Source: an uncultured Bacilli bacterium (GTDB lineage Bacteria; Bacillota_I; Bacilli_A; RF39; UBA660). From it: 20,870 nucleotides of DNA. Below, in pieces: positions 1 to 8,156 of this stretch (its first letter is position 1; every line of letters begins with the position of its first letter). Below the pieces are notes generated by a model. It saw nothing but the letters and a program-made list of their open reading frames with translations. It was not told the origin of the DNA and ran no database searches. Position numbers and translations under genes: made by a program. The stretch lies in the NCBI GenBank assembly GCA_934098555.1, contig CAKOOQ010000021.1:1-20870 (forward strand). The letters are read 5' to 3'.

Positions 1-1016
1 CCATTTTGGCCAGATGGGCATGTTCCTGATGTTTTATTATAATAGGCTCCATTATTTAAAACTTCTTTTAAAGTACTATCTGTCCAATCATTACTTTCAG
101 AACTACTTGTTGAACTTCCTGTTCCACTAGCCTTATTATCCCAACTATACTTTCCTAAAGAATTTGTTCGAATTAATTTCATTCTTTGTCCTTCTGGAGT
201 ATTTAAAATTCCAATAATTCTCCAACCTGCCTTTTCACCATTAAAAGTTACATAATTACAAGGATTAGACCCAACGTACCTTAAATTATTATCACTCGTT
301 CCATCATAGGCTAAAGTATAGGTACAACTATCACCTGTTTTATCCGGAACCGTATAAACATCTGTTGATGATGGGTCTGCTTCACTTGCTAAAGAAGTTA
401 ACATATCCAAAGCGTTCTTGGGCAAAATTTCAATATTATTTGTCGTAACAACGACTTTGGAGCTAAACTTGGCATTCTGAACATTCTCTGTGTTCATATC
501 CACATTTTCATCAAGCCACAATCTTAATGTATAGGTCTTACTTTCATTTATGTCTAAATATTCTTTTGTTAAGTTAAAAGAAGTTGTTGCAGCATCAAGA
601 GTTTTATTTACGGTAGTTAAGCTTGATAATATGGCTGTTTTTACCTCTGTCTCAACACCATTTTCTTTTAAAGATATCATAGCTTTAATCGCATTATTAT
701 TGGTCAAAGTCGTGGTATTTAGTATCTCTAAATTAACATTAAAAGCGACATAAGTATCACACGTATTGGTGATAGTAAATTCGTAAGGCGTGAGTTTTTT
801 TCCTTCTTCATCTAACAAAGGGTAAGCCTTTGGTAAACTAATATCATTTTGATTTGTAAAAGAAACATCGAAACAAGATAGGACGATATTATTTTGATTT
901 GTTTGAGTAAAACTTTGTATCCATAAGGCATAGGAAATACCTACAGCACTTGTGACTAACACTAAAATAATAATTAAAACAAGTATATTTCTTTTCTTTT
1001 TTGATTTATTTAACAT
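1..1016 (-). CDS. Secreted or surface-anchored protein, C-terminus cut by the window edge
   Basis: The minus-strand reading frame is open for 338 codons from ATG at 1014-1016 to the window edge. A GGAG-type ribosome binding site lies about 11 bases upstream. The N-terminus is Lys/Arg-rich (residues 3-9) followed by a hydrophobic stretch (about 11-30) ending in SYALW, similar to TasA/camelysin-like signal regions. After it come a Thr/Asn-rich beta-type region with a Cys pair (about 48-86), a second Cys pair (C231 and C253), and a segment with GWRIIG (264-269), LGKYSWDN (287-294) and NDW (308-310). I recognise that last pattern from predicted surface proteins of uncultured gut Bacilli, where it recurs in large families. 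The function is unknown; a surface-exposed or filament-like role is an inference. Its promoter contains a G10 tract (1098-1107), so expression may be phase-variable. The C-terminal part and any anchor lie outside the window. Confidence 0.8.
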   Translation of the reverse strand, partial: MLNKSKKKRNILVLIIILVLVTSAVGISYALWIQSFTQTNQNNIVLSCFDVSFTNQNDISLPKAYPLLDEEGKKLTPYEFTITNTCDTYVAFNVNLEILNTTTLTNNNAIKAMISLKENGVETEVKTAILSSLTTVNKTLDAATTSFNLTKEYLDINESKTYTLRLWLDENVDMNTENVQNAKFSSKVVVTTNNIEILPKNALDMLTSLASEADPSSTDVYTVPDKTGDSCTYTLAYDGTSDNNLRYVGSNPCNYVTFNGEKAGWRIIGILNTPEGQRMKLIRTNSLGKYSWDNKASGTGSSTSSSESNDWTDSTLKEVLNNGAYYNKTSGTCPSGQN

Positions 1017-1055
1017 ATAACGACAACTCCTTTTTATTACCATAGATTTTTGCAT

Positions 1056-1086
1056 AAAAAAATTACTATAGTTTTCTTATAGTAAT
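1056..1086 (-). terminator. AT-rich hairpin plus U7, probable topA operon terminator
   Basis: A perfect 9-bp inverted repeat, ATTACTATA (1078-1086 on the minus strand) with TATAGTAAT (1062-1070), encloses a 7-base loop and is followed by seven T residues on the minus strand. It lies 45 bases beyond the topA stop. The stem is nearly all A-T, so it may be a weak terminator or a DNA-level operator, because its 5' arm overlaps the end of the surface-protein -10 box. Confidence 0.5.
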
Positions 1087-1115
1087 AATAGCAAATACCC
1101 CCCCCCCAGTGTCAA
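1085..1115 (-). promoter_or_regulatory. Promoter with a G10 homopolymer in the spacer
   Basis: The -35 is TTGACA (complement of 1110-1115), a perfect consensus. The -10 is TATTAT (1085-1090), preceded by TGC, which makes an extended -10. The spacer is 19 bases (1091-1109) and holds ten G residues (1098-1107). Loss of one or two G would bring the spacing to the optimal 18 or 17 bases. It drives the surface protein that starts at 1016, with an expected start site near 1078. The elements are read directly from the sequence; the slippage switch is inferred. Confidence 0.75.
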
Positions 1116-1130
1116 GAGGGTCATCAGAAA

Positions 1131-3164
1131 TTATTCATTTTCTTTTTGGTAATCACAATTTAGACAATGTAAGCCATCTTTTTTAATAACTAGCACGCCC
1201 CCACATTGAGGACACTTTTCACTAGCCGGTTTATCCCATGTAGCAAAATCACACTTAGGATAATTGCTGCAACCATAAAATAGTTTGCCTCTTTTTGTTT
1301 TACGTTCAATTATCTTACCATCACATTTTGGACAAGGCATTACTTCCACAACTTTTCTTTCAGACTTTTTTACGTATTTACACGTTGGATAATTGGAACA
1401 TGCCACAAATTCACCGTATTTACCATGACGAATAACGAGTACTGAGTTACACAAAGGACACAACTCACCCGTTTCTTCTGGCTGTGTTTTTTCCATTTTA
1501 GAAAAGGCATCTTCCACCATTGGTTCAAATTCATTATAAAACGTTTTTAGTACTTCCACATTATTGATTTTATCTTCCGCAATTTCATCCAGTTCTGTTT
1601 CCATATTAGCCGTATATTCAACATTAATGATATTACCAAAATATTCTTGAAGTTTATCGGTAATTTCAAAGCCAACTTTGGTGGGCACAAATTTTTTGTC
1701 TTCTATCGTTACGTATTCTCGGTCTTTCAAAGTCTGAATCGTTGGTGCATACGTACTAGGGCGACCTATACCTAAACTTTCCATTGCTTTAATTAAAGAA
1801 CCTTCTGTGTATCGTGCTTCTGGTTTCGTAAAATGTTGTTCTTTTTTTATTTCTTCTTTTTTTATTTTTCCATTTTCAAAAGTATCAAAATCAGGTAAAA
1901 TAGTATCTTTTTGATCTTCATACTGACCATATACTTTTAAATACCCATCAAACAATAGAACACTCCCCGTCGTTTTAAATAAATAATCGTTGTTTAATAA
2001 AGAAACAGAGGTATTAAGAAGTTTAGCGGGAGCCATAATTGAGGCTAAAGCACGATTGTAAATCATTTCATAAAGTTTGTATTCTTCTGGTGTTAAAGCT
2101 GCTTTTACTTTTGAAGGGGTATTTAAAATACTCGTAGGTCTAATACCTTCATGAGCATCTTGAATATTTTCCTTTTTCTTTGGCACTTTTACTTGGCCAA
2201 CATAAGAAGCGCCATAATTTTCTTTAATATAATTTTTGGTTTCACTTACAAACGTTGGAGAAACTCTTTCAGAATCTGTTCTCATATATGTAATTAAACC
2301 AATACTTTTACCGTCTACCTCAACGCCTTCATAAAGTTTTTGAGCAATGCGCATCGTTCTTGACGAAGAAAAACCAAGTTTATTAGAAGCCATCGTTTGC
2401 ATCGTCGTTGTTTTAAAGACTGGTTTGCTATTTCTTAAAGCTTCTTTGGTATTTTTTTCTTTAATGGTAAAATAATCATCCAAACTTTCAATGATGTGAC
2501 TGGCTTCTTCTTCGTTTTTAATAGTTACTTTTTTATCTTTATATTTTTCTAAAGAAGCCGTAAAATCTTTAAAAATGGCCTCGATGCTCCAATATTCTTC
2601 CGGAATAAAAGCAAGAATCTCTCTTTCTCTATCAACAATCAGTTTTAAAGCCACACTTTGCACACGACCGGCACTTTTACCACCCGTTTTACTTTGCATA
2701 AGTTTACTTAAGCGAAAACCAATAATACGGTCTAAAATACGTCTTGTTTCTTGACTTTTAACTAAATTATCATCAATTTTACGAGGATTTTCTAATGCGT
2801 TTAAAACGACATCTTTGGTAATTTCATTAAAGGTTACTCGGACATATTTGTCATCTTTAATATCTAAAGTTTCTTTTAAATGCCAAGAAATGGCTTCACC
2901 TTCACGGTCAGGGTCGGTGGATAAAATAATTTCATCGGCATCTTTGACTTCTTTTTTTAACTCTTTTATTAAAGCACTTTTACCTTTAATAGGAACATAA
3001 CTTGCTTTAAAATCATTTTCAACATCAACGCCTAATCCAAATTTACCGGTGGTGGCGAGGTCCATAATATGGCCTTTACTAGAAACGACTTTGTAATCGC
3101 TTCCTAAAAAGCCAGTGATAGTTTTACTCTTGTGAGGTGACTCCACGATCATTAGTTTCTTCAT
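1131..3164 (-). CDS. topA: DNA topoisomerase I (type IA)
   Basis: The enzyme relaxes negative supercoils by cutting one DNA strand through a 5'-phosphotyrosine. The Toprim domain is at the N-terminus, with VESPHKSKT (7-15) and the metal-binding DPDREGE (84-90). The strand-passage core has AGRVQSVAL (165-173) and the catalytic tyrosine Y293 in ITYMRTDS. The C-terminus carries three Cys4 zinc-ribbon repeats (about residues 570-670), as is usual for Firmicute TopA. The length of 677 aa is typical. The start is ATG at 3164 with AAGGAAAG upstream. It overlaps the end of the preceding sulfatase gene by 41 bases, so it is the last gene of the lepB-rbgA-rnhB-sulfatase-topA operon and is probably translationally coupled. 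Confidence 0.98.
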   Translation of the reverse strand: MKKLMIVESPHKSKTITGFLGSDYKVVSSKGHIMDLATTGKFGLGVDVENDFKASYVPIKGKSALIKELKKEVKDADEIILSTDPDREGEAISWHLKETLDIKDDKYVRVTFNEITKDVVLNALENPRKIDDNLVKSQETRRILDRIIGFRLSKLMQSKTGGKSAGRVQSVALKLIVDREREILAFIPEEYWSIEAIFKDFTASLEKYKDKKVTIKNEEEASHIIESLDDYFTIKEKNTKEALRNSKPVFKTTTMQTMASNKLGFSSSRTMRIAQKLYEGVEVDGKSIGLITYMRTDSERVSPTFVSETKNYIKENYGASYVGQVKVPKKKENIQDAHEGIRPTSILNTPSKVKAALTPEEYKLYEMIYNRALASIMAPAKLLNTSVSLLNNDYLFKTTGSVLLFDGYLKVYGQYEDQKDTILPDFDTFENGKIKKEEIKKEQHFTKPEARYTEGSLIKAMESLGIGRPSTYAPTIQTLKDREYVTIEDKKFVPTKVGFEITDKLQEYFGNIINVEYTANMETELDEIAEDKINNVEVLKTFYNEFEPMVEDAFSKMEKTQPEETGELCPLCNSVLVIRHGKYGEFVACSNYPTCKYVKKSERKVVEVMPCPKCDGKIIERKTKRGKLFYGCSNYPKCDFATWDKPASEKCPQCGGVLVIKKDGLHCLNCDYQKENE

Positions 3165-5112
3165 TACGGTTTTCTTTCCTTTCTTGTAAGGCTTTTTCTA
3201 AGTAATCAAAATAATTACTGGTAATAGCAAGCCTACTCATTTCTTTTTTGTTATAAATGGCTTGATTAATTTTTTGAATTTCCTCCGTCGTATATTTTTC
3301 ATCCGTTAAATATGTAATGGTGCCGTTTAAAGCATTATAAAAGGCTTTATCATCCATCCAGGAAGAATCCGTAAAAATGACACGATTTTCATAATTTTCT
3401 GAAAATAAATCTTGACCAACATAAAACCGAGCATCATAATCTAGCGCAAATAAATTTGCCAAAGTAGGTAAAATATTAATATAAGATGTTTTTTGATTAA
3501 AAACTTTGGCTTCTAGTTTACTATTATATATAACAAAAGGTGTCTTTTCAATATCATTGTAGTAATTGACATCATAAGAAACAACTTTAGAAACATTTTC
3601 CTTTGATAAACCATAAGGATAATGATCACCATACATAACAATAACCGTATCGTCTAAGATACCTTCATTTTGTAAAGAATCTAATAAAACGCCTAAAGAA
3701 TCATCCGTAATTTTAAGTTTGGATAGGTAGCGTGTTAGTTCTTCGTCATAGCCAAGGTCTTCAAACAAACTCATGTATTTATCCCCTTCACCACTGTCAT
3801 AGGCATACGCCATATGGGCACTTACAGTGGTGACAAAACTCATAAAAGGTTTCGAATCATCTTTAGCTAAAGACACCACTTGTCCCATCATAAGACTGTC
3901 ATTGGGCCAATGAATACCATCATTAATATATGCAATATTAAGTTCATTCACATTATAATAATGTTCACTTCCAAGATGAGGATGATAGATACTACGACTA
4001 TAATAAGTATCATCAAAATCGTGAAAACTGGTTACTTTGTAACCACTTTCTTTAAAGCGATTAAAGATAGATGGAAAATAAGTATTTTCAATGTAAGTAT
4101 TAGCCGTACATGTCGTTGGAATAGAAAACAAACTGGTAATACCAGAAAATTCATTATCGGCAGTTGGGCAAGCTCCTCTTGGACTGTAATTATTTTCCCA
4201 GTACCAACTATTTTTAAGCATTCGAGTAAAATTAGGAAAATATTTGGCATTATCAATGGCATAATTTACCGATTCTAGCATAACAACAATCACATTTTTG
4301 CCTTTAAAATAACCCGTATAAGCATTTTTTGTGGCTTGTTCTTGTTTTAAAAAATACGAGTTTAATTTTTTGTACGTTGGATTTTTTTCTTCGTTATTTA
4401 CTTCCAACCACAAACTGTCATCTTCTTTTTCTTCAAGTGTGACATCTTCTACAACTGTTTGATGGGGAAAGAAAAGACCTTTAATGTCTAAAAGCAGATA
4501 AGTTAAACCACCAAATTGATTGACAGCAATAGAAGAATTGGAAGGATTTAAAAGAAGTTCTTTATTGGAAACAAGTTGTAAGGAATTTTGCATGAAAGGA
4601 AGAAAAATAGTTCCACTCCATAAAAAAATAGATAGAAAAAGAACCCCTAAAGAAGCCAAAAGACGCGGTTTTGTTTCACCTTTTAAGACCAATGGCTGCT
4701 TAAAAAAAGAAAAAATATATATAAGAAATGGGGCAAAAATAATATAACTTTTAAAAGGAAAACTTCTTAAAAAACTTTGAATATAATCGGTTACCGCGAC
4801 GGCTTGTGAAGCCGTGTTTAAAGAAACAAACATACCTAAATAATTGTGAAAGCCAAACTGTAGCCAATTATAAAGACTGGCTAAAAATAATAAAGTTGCG
4901 GTGAAAACATACCGCTTTTGAGGATTTTTAAAAAGTAAGGATAAAAGAAAAAGAATTTCACCATAAAAAAAGGAGGCGAAAAAGATTCTTAATGTGGCAA
5001 AATCTCCAAGGGGAAAACCTAATAAAAGACGCATAAAAAGCTCTGTGGCAAATAAAAAACATCCGGGAATGAATGAATAAATAATAACCCTCATTTTATT
5101 TTTCATCTTCAT
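3124..5112 (-). CDS. Lipoteichoic-acid-synthase-like membrane sulfatase/phosphotransferase
   Basis: The 662-aa protein has about five N-terminal membrane segments (roughly residues 8-30, 41-61, 68-90, 121-137 and 150-173). An extracellular alkaline-phosphatase/sulfatase-fold domain follows from about 270. Metal and catalytic positions can be placed on the LtaS pattern: E280 in VVMLES, a likely nucleophile T317 in CPTADNEF, H433 in SAHMAY, and D496-H497 in MYGDHYPYG. LtaS enzymes move glycerol phosphate from phosphatidylglycerol to growing lipoteichoic acid on the outer membrane face. Related enzymes act as LTA primases or transfer phosphoethanolamine, so the exact substrate is not settled here. 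The start ATG at 5112 has TAGGA upstream and lies 17 bases inside rnhB. It sits between rnhB and topA, where many Firmicutes have dprA. Confidence 0.85.
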   Translation of the reverse strand: MKMKNKMRVIIYSFIPGCFLFATELFMRLLLGFPLGDFATLRIFFASFFYGEILFLLSLLFKNPQKRYVFTATLLFLASLYNWLQFGFHNYLGMFVSLNTASQAVAVTDYIQSFLRSFPFKSYIIFAPFLIYIFSFFKQPLVLKGETKPRLLASLGVLFLSIFLWSGTIFLPFMQNSLQLVSNKELLLNPSNSSIAVNQFGGLTYLLLDIKGLFFPHQTVVEDVTLEEKEDDSLWLEVNNEEKNPTYKKLNSYFLKQEQATKNAYTGYFKGKNVIVVMLESVNYAIDNAKYFPNFTRMLKNSWYWENNYSPRGACPTADNEFSGITSLFSIPTTCTANTYIENTYFPSIFNRFKESGYKVTSFHDFDDTYYSRSIYHPHLGSEHYYNVNELNIAYINDGIHWPNDSLMMGQVVSLAKDDSKPFMSFVTTVSAHMAYAYDSGEGDKYMSLFEDLGYDEELTRYLSKLKITDDSLGVLLDSLQNEGILDDTVIVMYGDHYPYGLSKENVSKVVSYDVNYYNDIEKTPFVIYNSKLEAKVFNQKTSYINILPTLANLFALDYDARFYVGQDLFSENYENRVIFTDSSWMDDKAFYNALNGTITYLTDEKYTTEEIQKINQAIYNKKEMSRLAITSNYFDYLEKALQERKENRNEETNDRGVTSQE

Positions 5113-5734
5113 TTAAATTCCTACTTTCTACAACATTTTTAACAGGTTTATAAGTAAAACGATAATCTTTTGTAACACCGTATTGACTAATTAATTCTAA
5201 ATGTCTTTTAGTGGGATATCCTTTATGTTTCCTAAATTCGTACTTGGGATATTTCTTATCTAATTCATACATATAATGATCACGTGTTACTTTAGCTAAA
5301 ACAGAGGCTGCCGCGATGGTAAGAGAAAGGCCATCCCCATGGATAATAGCCTTTACAGGAACATCTAAATCCGTAATAGGCATGGCATCAGTTAAAATAT
5401 AATCAGGTTTAATTGCCATGTTATCAATGGCCTTTTTCATAGCCATACGGCTAGCTTCATAAATATTTACTTCATCAATTGTTTTAGCATCCACGATGCC
5501 AATACCATAAGCAATCGCCTCTTTTTTAATGATTTCAAAAAACTTTTCTCTTTTTTTCTCACTTAATTTTTTAGAATCTGTTAGGCCATCTAAATGATAA
5601 TTTTTAGGCAAAATCACAGCTCCGGCGACAACAGGTCCGACAAGAGGACCACGACCTGCTTCATCTGTTCCACAGATAAATTGAAAACCTTTCTCATACA
5701 GTTCTTTTTCAAACGTTAATAAATCATTTGTCAT
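5096..5734 (-). CDS. rnhB: Ribonuclease HII
   Basis: RNase HII cuts the RNA strand of RNA:DNA hybrids and starts removal of single ribonucleotides from DNA. The 212-aa protein has the signature GTDEAGRGPLVGPVVAG (22-38), giving catalytic D24 and E25, a further acidic residue in TDAMP near 117, and the late motif KHKGYPTKRH. Its length is normal. ATG at 5734 has AGGAAG eight bases upstream. It begins three bases after the rbgA stop and its 3' end overlaps the LtaS-like gene. The rbgA-rnhB pairing is conserved in Firmicutes and supports both calls. Confidence 0.97.
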   Translation of the reverse strand: MTNDLLTFEKELYEKGFQFICGTDEAGRGPLVGPVVAGAVILPKNYHLDGLTDSKKLSEKKREKFFEIIKKEAIAYGIGIVDAKTIDEVNIYEASRMAMKKAIDNMAIKPDYILTDAMPITDLDVPVKAIIHGDGLSLTIAAASVLAKVTRDHYMYELDKKYPKYEFRKHKGYPTKRHLELISQYGVTKDYRFTYKPVKNVVESRNLNEDEK

Positions 5735-5737
5735 TTC

Positions 5738-6652
5738 TTACTTCCTATCAAAGGTAATACCCTTTATTCTTTCTAATTTAATATCATTAATGACTTTCAT
5801 AGAAACTCTTTCATAATCTACTTCATTGTTTTTTAAAGCTCCTATTTTTTTAGCTATCGTTTCATATCCTTCCATAACATTATCATCGGTAAAAGAAGTT
5901 AGCCCATAAGCTTCTTCCAGTTTATCAGGATAATAAGATGAAAGTTTTTTTAAAATATAAACAGCAATATCATCCACGGGTAAAACTTCTTCTTTAATGG
6001 CCGTAAAAGAGGCTAAATTATAAGCCACATCGTTTTGATCTAATTTAGGCCACAAAATACCTGGTGTATCTAAAAGTAAAATATCACTATGCGTTCTTAA
6101 CCAACTTACATTTTGTGTAACACCTGGCTTGTTACCAACACTGGCCACTTTTCTTTGACATAAGCGATTAATAAGCGTACTTTTACCAACATTTGGAATA
6201 CCCACAACTAAAGCATGAATTTCCTTTTCTTTTAAACCTTTATCTACTCTTTTTTCTTGTGTTTTTTCCATAATTTGATGCGTTAAAGTGACAATTTTTT
6301 CATAATCATTAGAATTATTCAAATCCACAAGAACAACGGGTGTACCTAAATTTTCATAATATTTTACCCATGCATCCGTTATTTTTTCATCACATAAATC
6401 CTTCTTTGTCATAATTAATATTTTAGGTTTATTACCAATAATATTATAGATATCTTTTATTTTAGAAGAAAAAGGAATACGAGCATCGACAACTTCATAA
6501 ACAATGTCAATCAAAGGATATTTTTCGGCGATAAGTCTTCTTGTTTTCGCCATATGACCAGGATAAAAGTTAATACTCGTTGATGGTAAACTTTTTGTAT
6601 CTTCGTTCAATTTTTTATTTTTTCTCATTTCTTTTTTTTGATACATGTCCAT
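5738..6652 (-). CDS. rbgA: Ribosome biogenesis GTPase RbgA (YlqF)
   Basis: This is a circularly permuted GTPase that helps complete the 50S subunit in the cytoplasm. The permuted motif order is visible: G4 as TKKDL (82-86), then G1 as GIPNVGKST (151-159) and G3 as DTPG (195-198). NFYPGHMAKT (28-37) is the family's N-terminal signature. I start the gene at ATG 6652 (304 aa), which has GAAGGTG just upstream and follows the lepB stop by 28 bases. A longer reading frame exists but would run back into lepB. The C-terminal domain ends around the stop at 5738. Confidence 0.96.
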   Translation of the reverse strand: MDMYQKKEMRKNKKLNEDTKSLPSTSINFYPGHMAKTRRLIAEKYPLIDIVYEVVDARIPFSSKIKDIYNIIGNKPKILIMTKKDLCDEKITDAWVKYYENLGTPVVLVDLNNSNDYEKIVTLTHQIMEKTQEKRVDKGLKEKEIHALVVGIPNVGKSTLINRLCQRKVASVGNKPGVTQNVSWLRTHSDILLLDTPGILWPKLDQNDVAYNLASFTAIKEEVLPVDDIAVYILKKLSSYYPDKLEEAYGLTSFTDDNVMEGYETIAKKIGALKNNEVDYERVSMKVINDIKLERIKGITFDRK

Positions 6653-6680
6653 TACAACACCTTCTTTCTTATTTATTTTA

Positions 6681-7178
6681 TTAGGAAGCCATTTTACCAA
6701 ACTTACTAAAGGGGAACAAAATAAAATCGGCAACGCCTTTAATATTTTCTTTTTTTTCAGGGCCAAAAATATGACTATCTAAAGAGATTTCTCTATTATC
6801 CCCTAAAATAAAGTACTCATCTTTTTGTAAGGTGACTGCCCTAAAATCATCTGTTTTACCATAAGCATAAGCATCTTCTATTTTATGATCATTTATATAA
6901 AGGATGCCATCTTCACATTTTATAGTTTCTCCAGGAAGACCATAAACACGCTTAATGATAGTATCTACTTTTTTATCATTTTCTATTAAATCGGCAACGA
7001 CAATATCGTATCTTTGAATCTTTTTTTGGCGCCATAAAAGCATGATTTCTGATCCATCTAAAGTGTCATACATACTCATACCATTTACTTTTATAGGTGT
7101 AACCACATAAAAGCGAATAAGTAAAACAACGATCAAAATGAAAACATAAGGGAGACTTTCTTTTACAATTTTTTTCAC
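6681..7178 (-). CDS. lepB: Signal peptidase I
   Basis: This membrane protease removes signal peptides from exported proteins. The 165-aa protein has one N-terminal membrane segment (about 9-27), then the catalytic serine S35 in GMSMYDTL, the general-base lysine K76 in IIKRVYGLPGE, and the late box GDNREISLDSHIFGP. It is of the short Gram-positive type with Ser-Lys chemistry. The start is GTG at 7178 with AGGTGA seven bases upstream. It leads the operon that continues through rbgA, rnhB, the LtaS-like gene and topA, and is divergent from rpmB. The partial surface protein at the left edge is a plausible substrate. Confidence 0.96.
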   Translation of the reverse strand: MKKIVKESLPYVFILIVVLLIRFYVVTPIKVNGMSMYDTLDGSEIMLLWRQKKIQRYDIVVADLIENDKKVDTIIKRVYGLPGETIKCEDGILYINDHKIEDAYAYGKTDDFRAVTLQKDEYFILGDNREISLDSHIFGPEKKENIKGVADFILFPFSKFGKMAS

Positions 7179-7257
7179 GAAACATCACCTGCTTTTCATT
7201 TTATCATAGATTTTAGAGAAAAAAAAGTAATCTCGTTGTAAAACTGGCCGATTTTAT

Positions 7258-7286
7258 TTGACTTTACCTTTTCTTTTTGATAAGAT
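7258..7286 (+). promoter_or_regulatory. rpmB promoter
   Basis: TTGACT (7258-7263) and TAAGAT (7281-7286) are separated by exactly 17 bases, on the plus strand. They lie 31 bases before the rpmB start codon, so the untranslated leader is short. A GAGGTGA ribosome binding site follows at 7304-7310. Confidence 0.7.
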
Positions 7287-7317
7287 TTTTAAAGAGAAAA
7301 AGCGAGGTGAATGATAA

Positions 7318-7476
7318 ATGGCTAAGAAAGTATCAGCAAAAAAACCTTTAACAGTTAATTCAAGAAGCAAAGCATGTAATGCAACGAAAAGAGTTCAAAA
7401 GCCTAACCTTCAAAAGAAAACTATCAATGGAGAAAAAGTAGTTATTAGTGCAAGAGAAGCTAAGAAATTAGCTTAA
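7318..7476 (+). CDS. rpmB: 50S ribosomal protein L28
   Basis: This 52-aa, very basic protein begins MAKK and contains NSRSKACNATKR (14-25), PNLQKKT (29-35) and ISAREAKK (43-50). These match the L28 landmarks NNRSHAxNxxKR, xNLQKV and VSARxLK in the same order and spacing. L28 is a structural part of the large ribosomal subunit. It is about ten residues shorter than the B. subtilis protein and lacks the usual early Cys (MARKCVITG type) and part of the central hairpin. GAGGTGA lies seven bases before the ATG, and there is a 17-base-spaced promoter. It is the only plus-strand gene in the window and is closed by a bidirectional terminator. A Cys-less paralogue is possible if a second copy exists elsewhere. 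Confidence 0.85.
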   Translation: MAKKVSAKKPLTVNSRSKACNATKRVQKPNLQKKTINGEKVVISAREAKKLA

Positions 7477-7487
7477 TTTATTTCATT

Positions 7488-7517
7488 AAAAAAATGAGGT
7501 TAACACTTCATTTTTTT
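7488..7517. terminator. Bidirectional terminator between rpmB and the 174-aa gene
   Basis: A 13-bp stem pairs 7488-7500 with 7505-7517 around the loop TAAC, with one G-T wobble. One arm starts with A7 and the other ends with T7, so it gives a U-tract in both directions. It follows the rpmB stop by 11 bases and overlaps the last codons of the convergent gene. Confidence 0.85.
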
Positions 7518-8032
7518 GTTGGTTTAAACCTCATTATTTTTTTCAAACTTTGGCCAAAAGTATTTTTGACAGTAGGTTTCTCTATTTCTAGACGTTCGTT
7601 AAGGTATCTTTCATATTCCTTACAAGATATACCCTTTTCTTTTATAAACTTTATTAAATCATCCTTTGTCATTTCTTGACCGTTAAAAGGTCTATTTTCT
7701 GCTTTTACCGCCGTTTCAATATAACGTATTTGAAAACCAAAAACAGGTTGTTTAAAATTTCCGTTTAAAAAACGACCATAAGGTTCCCTGTTGTCCTCAC
7801 TATATATATCAAGAGAAGCATAAGGAATTTCCTTACCTGTAAAATATTCTCTAACAGTATTTGGAGAATCCGTTGGAGTGACAATAATAGATTCATGATT
7901 TAAAAATATATCTTTACCATCAAACACACCTTTAGACGTCGTTAAAAGCATTTCTTTTTCTTCTCTACTTAATGCCGCTATTTCCTTACTTACTTCACAA
8001 AGTTCTATTTTATATATTTTTCCTTTTATCAT
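7508..8032 (-). CDS. Unknown 174-aa cytoplasmic protein
   Basis: I do not recognise this family. The ATG at 8032 has a very good ribosome binding site (AAGGAGG), and the frame fills the space between two terminators, so it is very likely real. No signal peptide or membrane segment is visible. The first half looks like mixed alpha/beta. A middle region with YGRFLNGNFKQPVFGFQ suggests a beta-rich fold. The C-terminal third is Lys/Glu-rich helix (about 120-174) and ends strongly basic. It is transcribed alone, after the terminator of the ABC operon. A TATAAT hexamer lies about 30 bases before the start, but I found no convincing -35. Confidence 0.8.
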   Translation of the reverse strand: MIKGKIYKIELCEVSKEIAALSREEKEMLLTTSKGVFDGKDIFLNHESIIVTPTDSPNTVREYFTGKEIPYASLDIYSEDNREPYGRFLNGNFKQPVFGFQIRYIETAVKAENRPFNGQEMTKDDLIKFIKEKGISCKEYERYLNERLEIEKPTVKNTFGQSLKKIMRFKPTKK

Positions 8033-8118
8033 TCATTTTCCTCCTTCATAAATTATTATTATATAAAATAAATATTCTTTATGCTAAAAAAGTTGTAAAG
8101 ATTTACATTTTTTGACAC

Positions 8119-8153
8119 ATAAAAACCTCAAAAGTCATCATTTGAGGTTTTTT
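8119..8153. terminator. Terminator of the ABC transporter operon
   Basis: A perfect 12-bp stem pairs AAAAACCTCAAA (8121-8132) with TTTGAGGTTTTT (8141-8152) around an 8-base loop. On the minus strand it follows the ABC stop codon by a few bases and runs into T residues. The symmetry would also stop plus-strand transcription. Confidence 0.88.
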
Positions 8154-8156
8154 AAA

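Noticed and set aside
550..753. 67-aa plus-strand reading frame in the left-edge region
   Set aside because: The minus strand here is a long open frame with a start, ribosome site and promoter (partial surface protein). The plus frame has no such signals.
3880..4278. 132-aa plus-strand reading frame
   Set aside because: It lies entirely inside the LtaS-like gene on the opposite strand, has no ribosome binding site and a low-complexity Ile/Thr composition. It is an antisense shadow.
6653..6766. Longer start for RbgA
   Set aside because: It would overlap lepB by 86 bases and add residues unlike the family. ATG 6652 has a ribosome site and gives the normal length.
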